A stretch of 64,000 bases of DNA from Microthrixaceae bacterium (GTDB lineage Bacteria > Actinomycetota > Acidimicrobiia > Acidimicrobiales > Microtrichaceae): the NCBI GenBank assembly GCA_020845705.1, contig JADLFH010000040.1, positions 62,001-126,000 on the forward strand, written 5' to 3'. The notes beneath the pieces are model-generated. The model ran no database searches and was not told where the DNA came from. It worked only from the letters and a program-made list of their open reading frames with translations. The position numbers and the translations under genes were made by a program. Numbering within the stretch: the stretch's first letter is position 1; the number at the start of each line of letters is the position of its first letter. This document shows, piece by piece, positions 29,198 through 40,309 of this stretch.

Positions 29198-30763
29198 TCA
29201 GCCTCCTCCGAGCTCGACTGCCGTTGTGTGCGACATCGAAGGCAGCTCGGCGAACTCGCCGTTTCGGCCGATCATCGGGATGACCGCCAAGTCGCCACCG
29301 GATGCCGCGGCAACCCGGCGCTCCGACACCACGGGCGAGGAGGCCTCGATCTCGATGCCCGCGGGTTCCGCTCCGGCAGGACCCAACTCGATGGCAACAC
29401 CACCACTGGGAGCCAACTCGATCTCGGATCCGACCGGAGCCCGGCTTCCGGCAGCGATCCGGCTCACCTTCACCCTCGCGATCGTGTCTGTGGATGGATT
29501 CACCACCACCAGCGTGGAGGTGGACTCCGCAGAACGATCCGCCCAGGGCATCGTCCACCGTCGGGCCATCACGGGCTGGCCGACGCTGCCGCCGACACCC
29601 GAGCGCAACGCCCACGGGGAGCCCTCCGCGAGCAGCTGCGCCAACCGCTGCACCACGACCTGGGCTCCGTTGACCGACTCGAGACGCACCCAGTGCGGAC
29701 GATCCGACGGCACACGGACCTGATCCTGGAGGTCCAGCACCATGTATCGGCGGGGCGGAACGGCAAGGTCGAACTTCTCGGGCAACGACTGGAGATCGGT
29801 GTCGAAGGGCACGACCTGGAGCAGCACCGACGCTTCCTCGTCGCCCGGGTTGTAGACCACGAACCGCTCTCCAATCCCGCCGCCTGAGCGACCGTCGGCG
29901 AAGACGAGCCGGGTCGAGGTCGCGGGCACACCTGGCGTGAGGACGAGTCCGCCGCCCCCTGGTTCGAGCCGGCTCTGCTCGGCAACGATCACCCCGCCGC
30001 GCACCCGCAGTGCCATCGCGAACTGGTCGCGTGTCTGGACGATCCCACCGAGCTCGACCGCTCGTGATGACCCGCCGGCGACGACGAGCCCACGGAGCTG
30101 TCCCGGGGTCCGTACGCCGTCCTCGCTCGCAACCTGGACATCCACGCTCACGTCCGCGGGGAACGGGTTGAAGAGCCAGAGTTGCGACGACGCGCCCTTG
30201 GCCGTCTCGGTGTTCGCCGTGGGGAAGTACGCGACTGCCGATGCGGAGGTAGCGCAGGGAGCCTCGTCGAAGGAGCCCTCGATCACCAAGCGGTGCGTGA
30301 CGACCGGACCGACCGCGGCGAATTCCACCATCGCAGAAGCGCCTGGCGTGGCGAGGGGCACCACGAGGCTGGATCGACCCGCCACGGCCACCTTCTGGGT
30401 GGAAGGTCCGGCGACGACGGTGGTCGTAGGTGACTCAGTGCTGGTTGTGGTCGCAGGTTCGGTCGTCGTCTCGGTGGTAGCCGGAGCCGCAGCCTCGCGG
30501 CGTGCGAAGAAGGTCGAGATGACTACATCGACATCGGCACCGGTGGGGTTGAAGACGACCAACTCGTGGGTGGTGGCGTCGCCGGTGCCCGCGGACCCCG
30601 CGGCGCAGTACCACGTGGATGTGGTCGCCCCCTTCCTTGACAGCGCCGGCCGGGGGGCCTTCTGAGGCGGCTCGGCATCGCGGGTGTCCACCGGATGGTC
30701 CAACAGCATCAGGGACGCGAGCGCCGTCGCGACCAACGCGATCGCCAGCAGATGCCGTCTCAC
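29198..30763 (-). CDS. DUF5719-like secreted protein
   Basis: 521 residues with an N-terminal hydrophobic segment (about 4-22) and then a long beta-rich exported part with repeats of the type HELVVFNPTGADVDV, WLFNPFPADVSVDV and FVVYNPGDEEASVLL. A Thr/Glu-rich linker lies near residues 95-120. This matches DUF5719, found in actinobacteria next to a membrane glycosyltransferase, as here. The function is unknown; binding to cell-envelope glycan is a guess. It overlaps the GT2 gene by 4 bases (ATGA). Confidence 0.75.
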   Translation of the reverse strand: MRRHLLAIALVATALASLMLLDHPVDTRDAEPPQKAPRPALSRKGATTSTWYCAAGSAGTGDATTHELVVFNPTGADVDVVISTFFARREAAAPATTETTTEPATTTSTESPTTTVVAGPSTQKVAVAGRSSLVVPLATPGASAMVEFAAVGPVVTHRLVIEGSFDEAPCATSASAVAYFPTANTETAKGASSQLWLFNPFPADVSVDVQVASEDGVRTPGQLRGLVVAGGSSRAVELGGIVQTRDQFAMALRVRGGVIVAEQSRLEPGGGGLVLTPGVPATSTRLVFADGRSGGGIGERFVVYNPGDEEASVLLQVVPFDTDLQSLPEKFDLAVPPRRYMVLDLQDQVRVPSDRPHWVRLESVNGAQVVVQRLAQLLAEGSPWALRSGVGGSVGQPVMARRWTMPWADRSAESTSTLVVVNPSTDTIARVKVSRIAAGSRAPVGSEIELAPSGGVAIELGPAGAEPAGIEIEASSPVVSERRVAAASGGDLAVIPMIGRNGEFAELPSMSHTTAVELGGG

Positions 30764-33651
30764 CGCTGCACTTCCGCGTCAGGGGTGGAGCGGGCGTGTG
30801 CTCTTCCTTTGGCGGCTCGGATCGCGGCCACGAGCGCTATCAACTGGATCACGTTCAACGCGATCCGTGACCCCGGGGCGCGGCGGGTACGGCCGAGCGC
30901 CGGGTCGGTGACTCGGCCGTCCGCGACGCGGTACACGTCCACTCCGGGTGCAACGTCGAGCGAGTGCAGGTCGAGCTGCTGTGCGAGCGTCGAGCGGGTC
31001 GCGTCGAGCATCGGACTCGAATCCGAAAGGCTCCCGGCGCTCAGGCTCGAGACCACCACCACGTAGCGGACACCGTGGTCCACGAGCTGGGAACCGAGGC
31101 GGCTCTGTCCGCCTGAGAGCGCCGAGCGAACCGTGTCGGCCAGCGCGTCTGCGGCCCGGGAACGACGCGGGGGGTGCACGCTGCCGAGGCCGGGACGCAC
31201 TCCGCGGGTGACGGCGAACGCCAAACCCTCTTCGAGAGGCACCGAGCGCATGGGAAGCACGTCGGAGTCACCGAGCCACAGGGTGCGATAGTTCGAGTCG
31301 TCGGCTTCCTCCAGCGTCGCGACAGCCGCCACCACGTCCCCGTCGACGAGGCCCCACCTGCCGTCGATCGCCGCCTGGAGGAACGGTACGACGGCTACGG
31401 CTGCGACCAGCGCAACCACGCTCGCGGCGGCCTGGCGCCAGCCGAAGGCTCCGCCCCGGACATCTGCGTGAAAGGACTCCACTCCGAGTCCCACGGCGAA
31501 GGCCAACGCTGCGGCGGCCGGCGCGAGGAGAACACCACTGCCGGGGCGCACACCGTCGGGCCAGCACCGGTAGGACAACAGCGCGGCTCCCCAGGCGGCG
31601 ATCGCGACCGACCACGAGATGGCACCCCAGCGGAACCGCCATCCGCGTCCCACGACCATCACCAGCACAGCCACCACCGGTACCGCCGCCCACAACAGCG
31701 TGTCGCCGTCGCCACCCACGCTCAACCGCAGAAGTTCGTCGAGGTGGGGGCGGCGCGAATCGTTCGGCCCCCACAGGACGCTCCAGCGGTCCGAACGGGC
31801 CAACAGGTCGAGGGATGTGGGCAACGAGCAGAGGAAACCGACCCCGATCGCGATCCCCCCTGACCGAGCGACCCGTCTTGCCCCGGCCACGTCGCCCGAC
31901 AGGGCGAGCAGCGCCCCGATGAGAACCGCCATCCCGAGCGTGATCACGAACCCGACGGCGCTGACCGTCGCAGCGATCGCCACGATGAGGCCCGTCACGA
32001 CCCCCTCGTGGAAGGGGCGGGACGAGGCGAAGGGTGCAACGCCACTCGCGCGTGCCAGATGCGCAAGGATCCAGGGAGCGACACCGTATGAGACCAAGGC
32101 AACCCATCGCCCCGAGGCGATGGCGTCATAGGGAACCGCCACGACCACATATGCCATCGTGGCGGCGAGACGGGCTCTCGGCGACAGGATGTCGCGGCCG
32201 CAACGCCAGGCCCCGAGCGCCCCAAGGGGAAGACCGGCCAACAGAACCAGGGTCCGGGCCGGCCCGCCACCCCCGAGGAGGGCGAAGTGGCCGACGCCCA
32301 ACACCGCCAGCACACCCGGCGCAGCCCCGTTCACCACGAAGCCCTCCTGCCGCCAACCTCCCCACCACTCACGCAGGAGGGCCCCTGGAGGACCCACCGG
32401 AAGGAAGTCACGCAACACCGGCACGCCGTGGGTCAGGAGGCCACGCGACCCGATCGCGAACACGGCCGCCAGGATCACCGCCAACACCGCACCTGCCAGT
32501 ACCGACTCGTGTTGCAGGGTCGATGGCAGGTCCCGTGCCGCGGCTATCGCGTCCGGGATGCGACGGCTCGTCGCAGCCCGGAGGTTCCGGTATGAGGTGA
32601 CGATCCGACCGCTGCCGCGGATCTGGGCGGCCCGGATGTCGCCGTCGGGAACCCTGCGCGACGCCTGCACCTTCCGGCGTCGGGACAAGGCAGAGGGCAG
32701 GTGGAGCAGGTTCCAACCCCAAGCGCGGATGATGTCGAGAGATCGACCGACGTGTCCGAAGCACGTCGAGGTGACGAGATCGGCCACGGAGAGCAGCGCC
32801 GCCAGGGGCGCCACTCGCAGAAGGTGACCGGGCCCGTAGGTGGTCAGCACCACACGCGCCTGGTCACGCACCTCCTTGCGGCGGTCATCAGCAGAGGAAT
32901 CGGCGAGGCTGGAATCCCTGGCGTGTCGGGCAACGGCGGCGGGCATCACCGCGACGCTCGCTCCCGCCACGCGAGCCCGCCAGCACAGATCCAGGGCCTC
33001 ACCCGCCGGGGTCATCGCCGGCGTGAAGCCTCCGAGGTCGCCGAAGAGGTCTGCGCGCACGAGCATCGCGGCGGTCGACACCATGAACACATCTCGGGAA
33101 GCGTCGTGTTGGGACTGGTCCAGCTCACCCGCCTCGATCAAGGGCACTGTGAAGCCGAAGGCATCGACGCCATATCCCATCTCGTCGAGGCGCTCGGGGT
33201 CCTCGGCGCGCACCAGCTTGGCGCCGACGATCCCCGCGTTCGCACGGAAGGCCTCGGTGACCAGCGCGTGAACAGCCCCCGGTTCGAGCTGTGTGTCGTC
33301 GTGGCAGAACAGCAGGAAGGTGGCGCCTTCGACCGTGCCCAACACCGTGTTGCACACCGCACCGAAGCTCGGCGCCGAGAACACCTCACGCACGAACGCA
33401 CCCGGCAGCAACTCTGCGATCTTCTCGGTGGTGGCCTGCTCGGCGGAGGCGTCGAGGACGACCACCGTCAGGTTGCCGTACTCCTGGGCGGCGAGCCCTT
33501 CCAGAGCAGGGGCGATCTCCTCGGGTCCTCCCGTGGTCGCCACCACGGCGACGACCGCCGGCAGACCGGTCCCCACCTGCATTCCTCGCTCGCCATCTCG
33601 CCCCTCGGGCGGATCGCCGTCGGGGTCGGAGGGGGGGGACTGGGACGACAT
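30760..33651 (-). CDS. Glycosyltransferase family 2 with large membrane domain
   Basis: 963 residues. The N-terminal GT2 domain (about 30-290) has LTVVVLDASAEQATTEKI, FLLFCHDDTQLEPGAVHALV with the acidic pair, and an ED-type motif further on (AGEALDLCWRARVAG). After a linker come about twelve membrane helices (about 375-840) and an extracellular tail ending near the last helix. The architecture fits actinobacterial envelope glycosyltransferases. The substrate is unknown; genes downstream (DUF5719, thioredoxin-like) overlap or abut it. Confidence 0.85.
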   Translation of the reverse strand: MSSQSPPSDPDGDPPEGRDGERGMQVGTGLPAVVAVVATTGGPEEIAPALEGLAAQEYGNLTVVVLDASAEQATTEKIAELLPGAFVREVFSAPSFGAVCNTVLGTVEGATFLLFCHDDTQLEPGAVHALVTEAFRANAGIVGAKLVRAEDPERLDEMGYGVDAFGFTVPLIEAGELDQSQHDASRDVFMVSTAAMLVRADLFGDLGGFTPAMTPAGEALDLCWRARVAGASVAVMPAAVARHARDSSLADSSADDRRKEVRDQARVVLTTYGPGHLLRVAPLAALLSVADLVTSTCFGHVGRSLDIIRAWGWNLLHLPSALSRRRKVQASRRVPDGDIRAAQIRGSGRIVTSYRNLRAATSRRIPDAIAAARDLPSTLQHESVLAGAVLAVILAAVFAIGSRGLLTHGVPVLRDFLPVGPPGALLREWWGGWRQEGFVVNGAAPGVLAVLGVGHFALLGGGGPARTLVLLAGLPLGALGAWRCGRDILSPRARLAATMAYVVVAVPYDAIASGRWVALVSYGVAPWILAHLARASGVAPFASSRPFHEGVVTGLIVAIAATVSAVGFVITLGMAVLIGALLALSGDVAGARRVARSGGIAIGVGFLCSLPTSLDLLARSDRWSVLWGPNDSRRPHLDELLRLSVGGDGDTLLWAAVPVVAVLVMVVGRGWRFRWGAISWSVAIAAWGAALLSYRCWPDGVRPGSGVLLAPAAAALAFAVGLGVESFHADVRGGAFGWRQAAASVVALVAAVAVVPFLQAAIDGRWGLVDGDVVAAVATLEEADDSNYRTLWLGDSDVLPMRSVPLEEGLAFAVTRGVRPGLGSVHPPRRSRAADALADTVRSALSGGQSRLGSQLVDHGVRYVVVVSSLSAGSLSDSSPMLDATRSTLAQQLDLHSLDVAPGVDVYRVADGRVTDPALGRTRRAPGSRIALNVIQLIALVAAIRAAKGRAHARSTPDAEVQR

Positions 33652-33739
33652 GAGCGAGCGCGCCGGCCGTCGCCCGAGCTACGGCCGGCGGGCGATCGTA
33701 GCCGACAACGGTCGGGAACCGCCCCCACGCCCAGACCCC

Positions 33740-33745
33740 TAGACT
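33740..33745 (+). promoter_or_regulatory. Leaderless -10 box before the rmd upstream ORF
   Basis: TAGACT 6 bases before the GTG of a 14-codon ORF (33752) that runs into rmd. The spacing equals that of the ftsH and pabB promoters. Confidence 0.5.
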
Positions 33746-33751
33746 CCCGGC

Positions 33752-33792
33752 GTGCTCGCCCCCGACCCGATCCTCGACCGCCCCTACCCGTC

Positions 33793-33796
<4 letters not shown>
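33752..33796 (+). CDS. 14-codon upstream ORF overlapping rmd (possible leader peptide)
   Basis: Reading from GTG 33752 gives MLAPDPILDRPYPS and a TGA at 33794-33796 that overlaps the rmd GTG (33793) as GTGA. A -10 box sits 6 bases upstream, so this would be the first ORF of a leaderless mRNA and would pass ribosomes on to rmd. The peptide is proline-rich (4 of 14). Its expression is inferred from position only. Confidence 0.4.
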
Positions 33797-35695
<1,899 letters not shown>

Positions 35696-35708
35696 CGGCC
35701 GGCTGACA

Positions 35709-36668
35709 TTGGGCGTCGGGCCGAGCGTCACCGTCGTCGCCGGCGGGGTGGGCGCTGCGCGCCTGTTGCGCGGCGTGGTCCGCGTCACCGATCCGGACCT
35801 GGTCACCGCAGTCGTGAACGTGGGCGACGACGACATCCTCCACGGGCTGCACATATCGCCCGACCTCGACACCATCACCTACACACTCGCCGAGGCGATC
35901 GACCCCACACGCGGCTGGGGGCTGCGGAACGAGACGTGGCAGGCCATGGAGTTGCTGCGGCGATATGCCGCCTCCGCCGGCCGCGAGGACCTTTCGTGGT
36001 TCAACCTGGGCGACACTGATCTCGGCACGCACTTGTACCGCACCTCGCGTCGCCTCGACGGGGGCGCCCTGTCGGAGATCACGGCGGAGATCGCCGCGGC
36101 CTGGGGGATCCGAGCGCACCTGTTGCCGGTGTCGAACGATCCGATCCGCACTCGGCTAGTCACCGCGGATGGGGTCGAGTTGACGTTCCAGGAGTACTTC
36201 GTGCGACACCACCACGGCGTCGAGGTCTGCGAGGTGAGCTTCGTGGGAGCCGCGGTGGCCGAGCCGGCACCAGGCGTCATCGACGCGATCGGCGCCGCGG
36301 ACGTGGTGATCATCGCTCCGTCGAACCCGATCGTGTCGATCGAGCCGGTGCTCGCAGTTCCGGGGGTCAGAGCGGCGGTCGAATCGCGTCGTGACAGCTG
36401 TGTGGCGGTATCGCCCATCGTGGGAGGCAGAGCGCTGAAAGGCCCCGCCGACCGATTGCTGGCCGAGCTGGGACATGAGGCATCGGCCCTCGGCGTCGCG
36501 GGCATCTACCGGGATCTGGCTGCATCGATCGTGATCGACTCGGTCGATACGGCCCTCGGCCCCGCGATCGAGGCCACCGGCATGCGAGCAGTGTGCGAGC
36601 CCTCGATCATGGTCGACATCGAGGCTGCGACCGCCCTGGCCGCCGCTTGCGTCGGAGCGGTCCGATGA
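35709..36668 (+). CDS. cofD: 2-phospho-L-lactate transferase (CofD/FbiA)
   Basis: 319 residues from a TTG start. Joins the 2-phospho-L-lactate (or phosphoenolpyruvate) unit to Fo, making F420-0 or dehydro-F420-0. Typical motifs are VVAGGVGAARLLRGV at the N-terminus, VNVGDDDILHGLHISPDLDTITY, WFNLGDTDLGTHLYRT and a C-terminal SPIVGGRALKGPADRLL. It follows gmd and overlaps cofE by 4 bases (ATGA), so expression of the two is coupled. Confidence 0.93.
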   Translation: MGVGPSVTVVAGGVGAARLLRGVVRVTDPDLVTAVVNVGDDDILHGLHISPDLDTITYTLAEAIDPTRGWGLRNETWQAMELLRRYAASAGREDLSWFNLGDTDLGTHLYRTSRRLDGGALSEITAEIAAAWGIRAHLLPVSNDPIRTRLVTADGVELTFQEYFVRHHHGVEVCEVSFVGAAVAEPAPGVIDAIGAADVVIIAPSNPIVSIEPVLAVPGVRAAVESRRDSCVAVSPIVGGRALKGPADRLLAELGHEASALGVAGIYRDLAASIVIDSVDTALGPAIEATGMRAVCEPSIMVDIEAATALAAACVGAVR

Positions 36669-37372
36669 GCATCGAGATGCTGCCGGTCCACGGCATCGGC
36701 GAGATCACCCGGGGCGCGGACCTTGCAGGCATGATCGGTTCGGCAGTGGAGCTGTGTGATCGCGACATCGTGGTGGTCACACAGAAGGTGGTCTCAAAGG
36801 CCGAAGGGGCGATGGTCCGCATCGACGCCACCGATCCGCTCTCGCACAAGCCGGTTGTCGAGGCCGAGTCGGTTCGGATCCTCAGACGGCGCGGCGACCT
36901 CGTGATCAGCGAGACGAAGCACGGTTTCGTGTGCGCCAACGCGGGAATCGACCTGTCCAACGTGGAGTCGGGCTGGGCCGCGCTGCTGCCTGAGGACCCC
37001 GACCGTTCCGCACGAAGGATCCGCGACGGGCTGCGGGGACGTTTCGACGTCCGTGTGGGAGTGATCGTCTCCGACACCTTCGGCCGGCCCTGGCGACGCG
37101 GCGTTGTGGACGTGGCGATCGGATGCGCCGGGCTGGTCCCGGTCCTCGACCTGCGCGGCAGCACCGACGCCTACGGTCGCACGCTCCAGGTGACCGAGGT
37201 GGCCCTCGTCGACGAGTTGGCCGCCGCGGCGGAGCTGGTGATGGGCAAGGCGACGGGGGTGCCCGCTGCGGTGATCCGTGGCGGGGATCCGAGCTGGTTC
37301 CTCGGCGACGACGACAGGGGTGGCGTGGTGGCCGACGTCGTCCGCCACCCCTCCGACGACCTCTTCCGCTGA
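36665..37372 (+). CDS. cofE: F420-0:L-glutamate ligase (CofE)
   Basis: 235 residues from ATG 36665. Adds glutamates to F420-0. Motifs include DIVVVTQKVVSKAEG, ISETKHGFVCANAGIDLSN and VIVSDTFGRPWRRGVVDVAIG. Unlike mycobacterial FbiB it lacks the C-terminal nitroreductase-like domain, so reduction of dehydro-F420, if that route is used, must be done by another protein. It overlaps cofD by 4 bases. Confidence 0.93.
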   Translation: MSIEMLPVHGIGEITRGADLAGMIGSAVELCDRDIVVVTQKVVSKAEGAMVRIDATDPLSHKPVVEAESVRILRRRGDLVISETKHGFVCANAGIDLSNVESGWAALLPEDPDRSARRIRDGLRGRFDVRVGVIVSDTFGRPWRRGVVDVAIGCAGLVPVLDLRGSTDAYGRTLQVTEVALVDELAAAAELVMGKATGVPAAVIRGGDPSWFLGDDDRGGVVADVVRHPSDDLFR

Positions 37373-37401
37373 CTGGGATCCCACCCCCACCACCCCGGCC
37401 A

Positions 37402-38268
37402 TTACAGGACGGAGATGACCTCCGCCGCGAAGCGCTCGAGGGACTCCTGCTGCACCTCCAGGTCCTCGATGTCGCCACCGTAGAAGTACCAGGGGCAAAC
37501 GATCGCGTCGGTAACCCCGACCTCGGCGAGGCGACGGAATCCGTCGACCTCGAGCGCGTCCATCGAGATGGCCTTGATCTCGAAGGGCAGGTGATCGCGT
37601 TCCATCTCGCGGCGCAACACAGCCAGCTTGTCGATGACGACCGCCAGCTCTTCGGTGGTGCTCACGACCGAGATCCAACCGTCGCCCAATCGCGCGGCAC
37701 GTCGCAGGCCGGCAGGCGAGTGTCCACCCACGTAGATCGGCACCTGCCCTGGAGCGGCGGGCCGCATCATCAGCCGGTTGAAGTCGTAGTGGGCGCCGTG
37801 GTACTCGACGAACTCGCCGCTGCAAGCAAGTCGGATGATCTCGATCGCCTCGTCGGCGCGGGCGCCCCGACTTCTCATCTCCTGGCCCAACCAGGTGAAT
37901 TCCTCGGGGATCCAGCTCAGCCCCACCCCCAGCCCGACACGTCCCCCCGACAGCGACGCCGCGGATGAGACGGCCTTCGCCACCAGCAGTGGCTCGCGGA
38001 TGCCCAGCTTCAGGACGTTCGTGTAGAAGCGGATGCGTTCGGTGACCGCCGCCATCGCAGGAATCGCCACGAAGGGGTCGAGGAAGGGTGTCTCCGCCGG
38101 CCAGAACCGCGACCCGTCCTCCGTGTAGGGGTACTTCGCCGAGACGGTCTCGGGGTAGAACACCGACTCCGGCACCGCCACCGAGGAGAAGCCCACCGCC
38201 TCGGCCGTACGGGCAAGTGGCAGGTAGTGGCTCGGATCGAGCATGGGGATGGCGACGGTGAACTGCAT
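37402..38268 (-). CDS. LLM-class oxidoreductase, probably F420-dependent
   Basis: 288 residues from ATG 38268. Luciferase-like TIM barrel, with GFSSVAVPESVFYP near the N-terminus, PFVAIPAMAAVTERIRFYTNVLKL, SLSGGRVGLGVGLSWIPEEF and PIYVGGHSPAGLRRAARLGDGW. The pattern fits the F420-dependent subgroup, and the gene is convergent with cofD-cofE. The substrate is unknown. An AGGA stretch precedes the ATG. Confidence 0.85.
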   Translation of the reverse strand: MQFTVAIPMLDPSHYLPLARTAEAVGFSSVAVPESVFYPETVSAKYPYTEDGSRFWPAETPFLDPFVAIPAMAAVTERIRFYTNVLKLGIREPLLVAKAVSSAASLSGGRVGLGVGLSWIPEEFTWLGQEMRSRGARADEAIEIIRLACSGEFVEYHGAHYDFNRLMMRPAAPGQVPIYVGGHSPAGLRRAARLGDGWISVVSTTEELAVVIDKLAVLRREMERDHLPFEIKAISMDALEVDGFRRLAEVGVTDAIVCPWYFYGGDIEDLEVQQESLERFAAEVISVL

Positions 38269-38301
38269 CGGCCCATCCTGTCTCCCCACCGGGACCCACC
38301 G

Positions 38302-39249
38302 CTACCTGCGACCCCGCTCCCACTCGATCACCGCGCGGCTCCCTTCGGGGATCTCGGTCCACGCCTCCCAGCCGAGCTGCATCTTCGCTCGACTGGCGTC
38401 CAGAGCCGATCGGTCCAGCTCGCCGTCACGCGCCGGCGCGTAGATGGCAGGCGTTGTCACGCCGGCAGCCTCGGCCATCGATCGATACAGCTCGTTGACG
38501 GAGGTCTCCCGGCCGGTGCCGATGTTCATGAGCAATCCGCCGCCCCGATCCGACGCCCGGTAAAAGGCGTCGACCACGTCGTCCACGAACACGAAATCAC
38601 GGGTCTGGTCGCCCGTGCCGAAGATCGTGCATGGCTCCCCGTCGAGCAGCTTGCCGGCGAAGATCGAGACCACACCGGCCTCGCCGTGGGGATCCTGACG
38701 CGGTCCGTAGACGTTGGCGAGCGCAAGGGAGGTGTACTCGAGCTGGTACATCTCCCGGTAGGCGGCGAGGTAGTCGGTGAAGACACGTTTCGTGATGCCA
38801 TAGGGCGACAGCGGGCGAAGCGGGTGCGCCTCGGTGACGGGCAGCTCTGACGCGTCCACCTCGCCGTAGATCGTGCCTCCGCTCGATGCGAACACCACCT
38901 TGCGCGCTCCCCCGCGACGGGCGCCCTCGAGCACGTTGATGGATCCGATCACGTTGATCTGCGCGTCGAGCACGGGGTTGGAAACCGACACCCGGACATC
39001 GGCCTGTGCTGCGAGGTGGTACACGACCTCGGGTTTGCGACGCTCGATCAACTCCACCACCGAGTCGACGCAGATGTCGATCTGGTGGAAGCTCAGCTCG
39101 TTGTTGCGGTCCGAGCGGGCCTCCGCGAGGTTCGTGAGGCTGCCGGATGACAGGTTGTCCACCACGTCCACCGACCAACCTTCCGCGAGGAGCCGATCCA
39201 CGAGCGTCGAACCGATGAAGCCGGCACCGCCGGTTACGAGGGCCTTCAC
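38302..39249 (-). CDS. UDP-glucose 4-epimerase-like NAD-dependent epimerase
   Basis: 315 residues from GTG 39249, with GGAGGT 6 bases before it. Extended SDR: TGGAGFIGSTLVDRLL near the N-terminus, SSGGTIYGEV, and SPYGITKRVFTDYL as the YxxxK site. Resembles GalE-like and dTDP/UDP-sugar epimerases. The sugar product is not assigned. It probably belongs with the neighbouring guanylyltransferase gene (40 bases upstream) in nucleotide-sugar supply. Confidence 0.82.
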   Translation of the reverse strand: MKALVTGGAGFIGSTLVDRLLAEGWSVDVVDNLSSGSLTNLAEARSDRNNELSFHQIDICVDSVVELIERRKPEVVYHLAAQADVRVSVSNPVLDAQINVIGSINVLEGARRGGARKVVFASSGGTIYGEVDASELPVTEAHPLRPLSPYGITKRVFTDYLAAYREMYQLEYTSLALANVYGPRQDPHGEAGVVSIFAGKLLDGEPCTIFGTGDQTRDFVFVDDVVDAFYRASDRGGGLLMNIGTGRETSVNELYRSMAEAAGVTTPAIYAPARDGELDRSALDASRAKMQLGWEAWTEIPEGSRAVIEWERGRR

Positions 39250-39289
39250 ACCGATACCTCCGTTAGTGGGACGACCGTGGTCGCCGAGA

Positions 39290-40306
39290 TCAGGTCCACA
39301 TTTCCTTCGGCGGAACTGTGGCTCCTTCAAGGGTGAGGGCGGCATCGACCGACTCACCCGGTCCGATCACACTCAGGTCCAACACGCTCGCATTCGACCC
39401 CACCCGGGCATCCCAGCCGACGATGGAGTTGCGGATCACCGCACAGCCACCGATCACCGCACCCCTCATCACGATCGAATCAACAACCAGCGCCCCCTCG
39501 GCGATCGAGGCGGCTTCTCCCACGACCGAGCGCTCCACCTTCGCCGTGGCCGCGACGAAGGCCCCCGGGTGGATCCCGCTCACATGCGCGCCGGAGCGGC
39601 GTCCGTCGAGCTCGTCGAGCTGCGCTGCGATGTACGCCTCGGGAGTGCCGGCGTCTATCCAGTACGCCTCGGATCCCATCGCGAACAGAGAGCCCTCCGA
39701 AGCGAGCCGCGGGAAGACGTCCCGCTCGATCGACGAAGGTCTGCCCGGCTCCACCAGATCGAGTACCGAAGGTTCGAGTACATAGGTGCCCGCGTTGATC
39801 CAGTTGCTCGGTGCCGTACCCGGCGCCGGCTTCTCGATGAACTGGCGGACCCGTCCATCGTCGTCGGTGACCACGACGCCGTAGCGGGACGGATCCTCCA
39901 CCGGGGTCAGCGCGATCGTGGCCCGCGCGCCCCGCTCCGCGTGCAACGCCCATAGCGCACCGACATCGAGATCGGTGAGCACGTCGCCGTTGAGCGCCAG
40001 GAAGGTGTCGTCGATTCCGGCGGCACGCGCCGCGAACGCGATCGCTCCAGCGGTGTCGAGGGGCTCCGGTTCCTGCGCGTAACACAACTCCACTCCAACA
40101 CAACGACCATCGGGGAACGCCTCACGAAAGCTGTCGGGCTGATAGCCGAGAGACAACACGACCTCGGTGACACCGATCTCGCCGAGACGCCCGACCACCC
40201 GCTCGATCATCGTCGAGTGGACTACCGGAAGGAGCTGCTTCGGACATCCGAGGGTCAGGGGGCGGAGTCGAGTGCCGAACCCGCCCACGAGGACGACCGC
40301 CCGCAC
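39290..40306 (-). CDS. Mannose-1-phosphate guanylyltransferase-like nucleotidyltransferase
   Basis: 338 residues from GTG 40306. An N-terminal nucleotidyltransferase domain (VVLVGGFGTRLRPLTLGCPKQLLPV, about 4-28; ALNGDVLTDLD near 107) is followed by left-handed beta-helix hexapeptide repeats (about 245-320). Domain order and length fit GDP-mannose pyrophosphorylase of the actinobacterial type (near F420 genes in mycobacteria), but a glucose- or other sugar-1-phosphate nucleotidyltransferase is possible. It would join ManB to Gmd. Confidence 0.82.
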   Translation of the reverse strand: MRAVVLVGGFGTRLRPLTLGCPKQLLPVVHSTMIERVVGRLGEIGVTEVVLSLGYQPDSFREAFPDGRCVGVELCYAQEPEPLDTAGAIAFAARAAGIDDTFLALNGDVLTDLDVGALWALHAERGARATIALTPVEDPSRYGVVVTDDDGRVRQFIEKPAPGTAPSNWINAGTYVLEPSVLDLVEPGRPSSIERDVFPRLASEGSLFAMGSEAYWIDAGTPEAYIAAQLDELDGRRSGAHVSGIHPGAFVAATAKVERSVVGEAASIAEGALVVDSIVMRGAVIGGCAVIRNSIVGWDARVGSNASVLDLSVIGPGESVDAALTLEGATVPPKEMWT

Positions 40307-40309
40307 CCC

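Noticed and set aside
32701-33792. Upstream extension of rmd on the plus strand
   Set aside because: It is antisense to the GT2 gene; the epimerase fold begins only at 33793.
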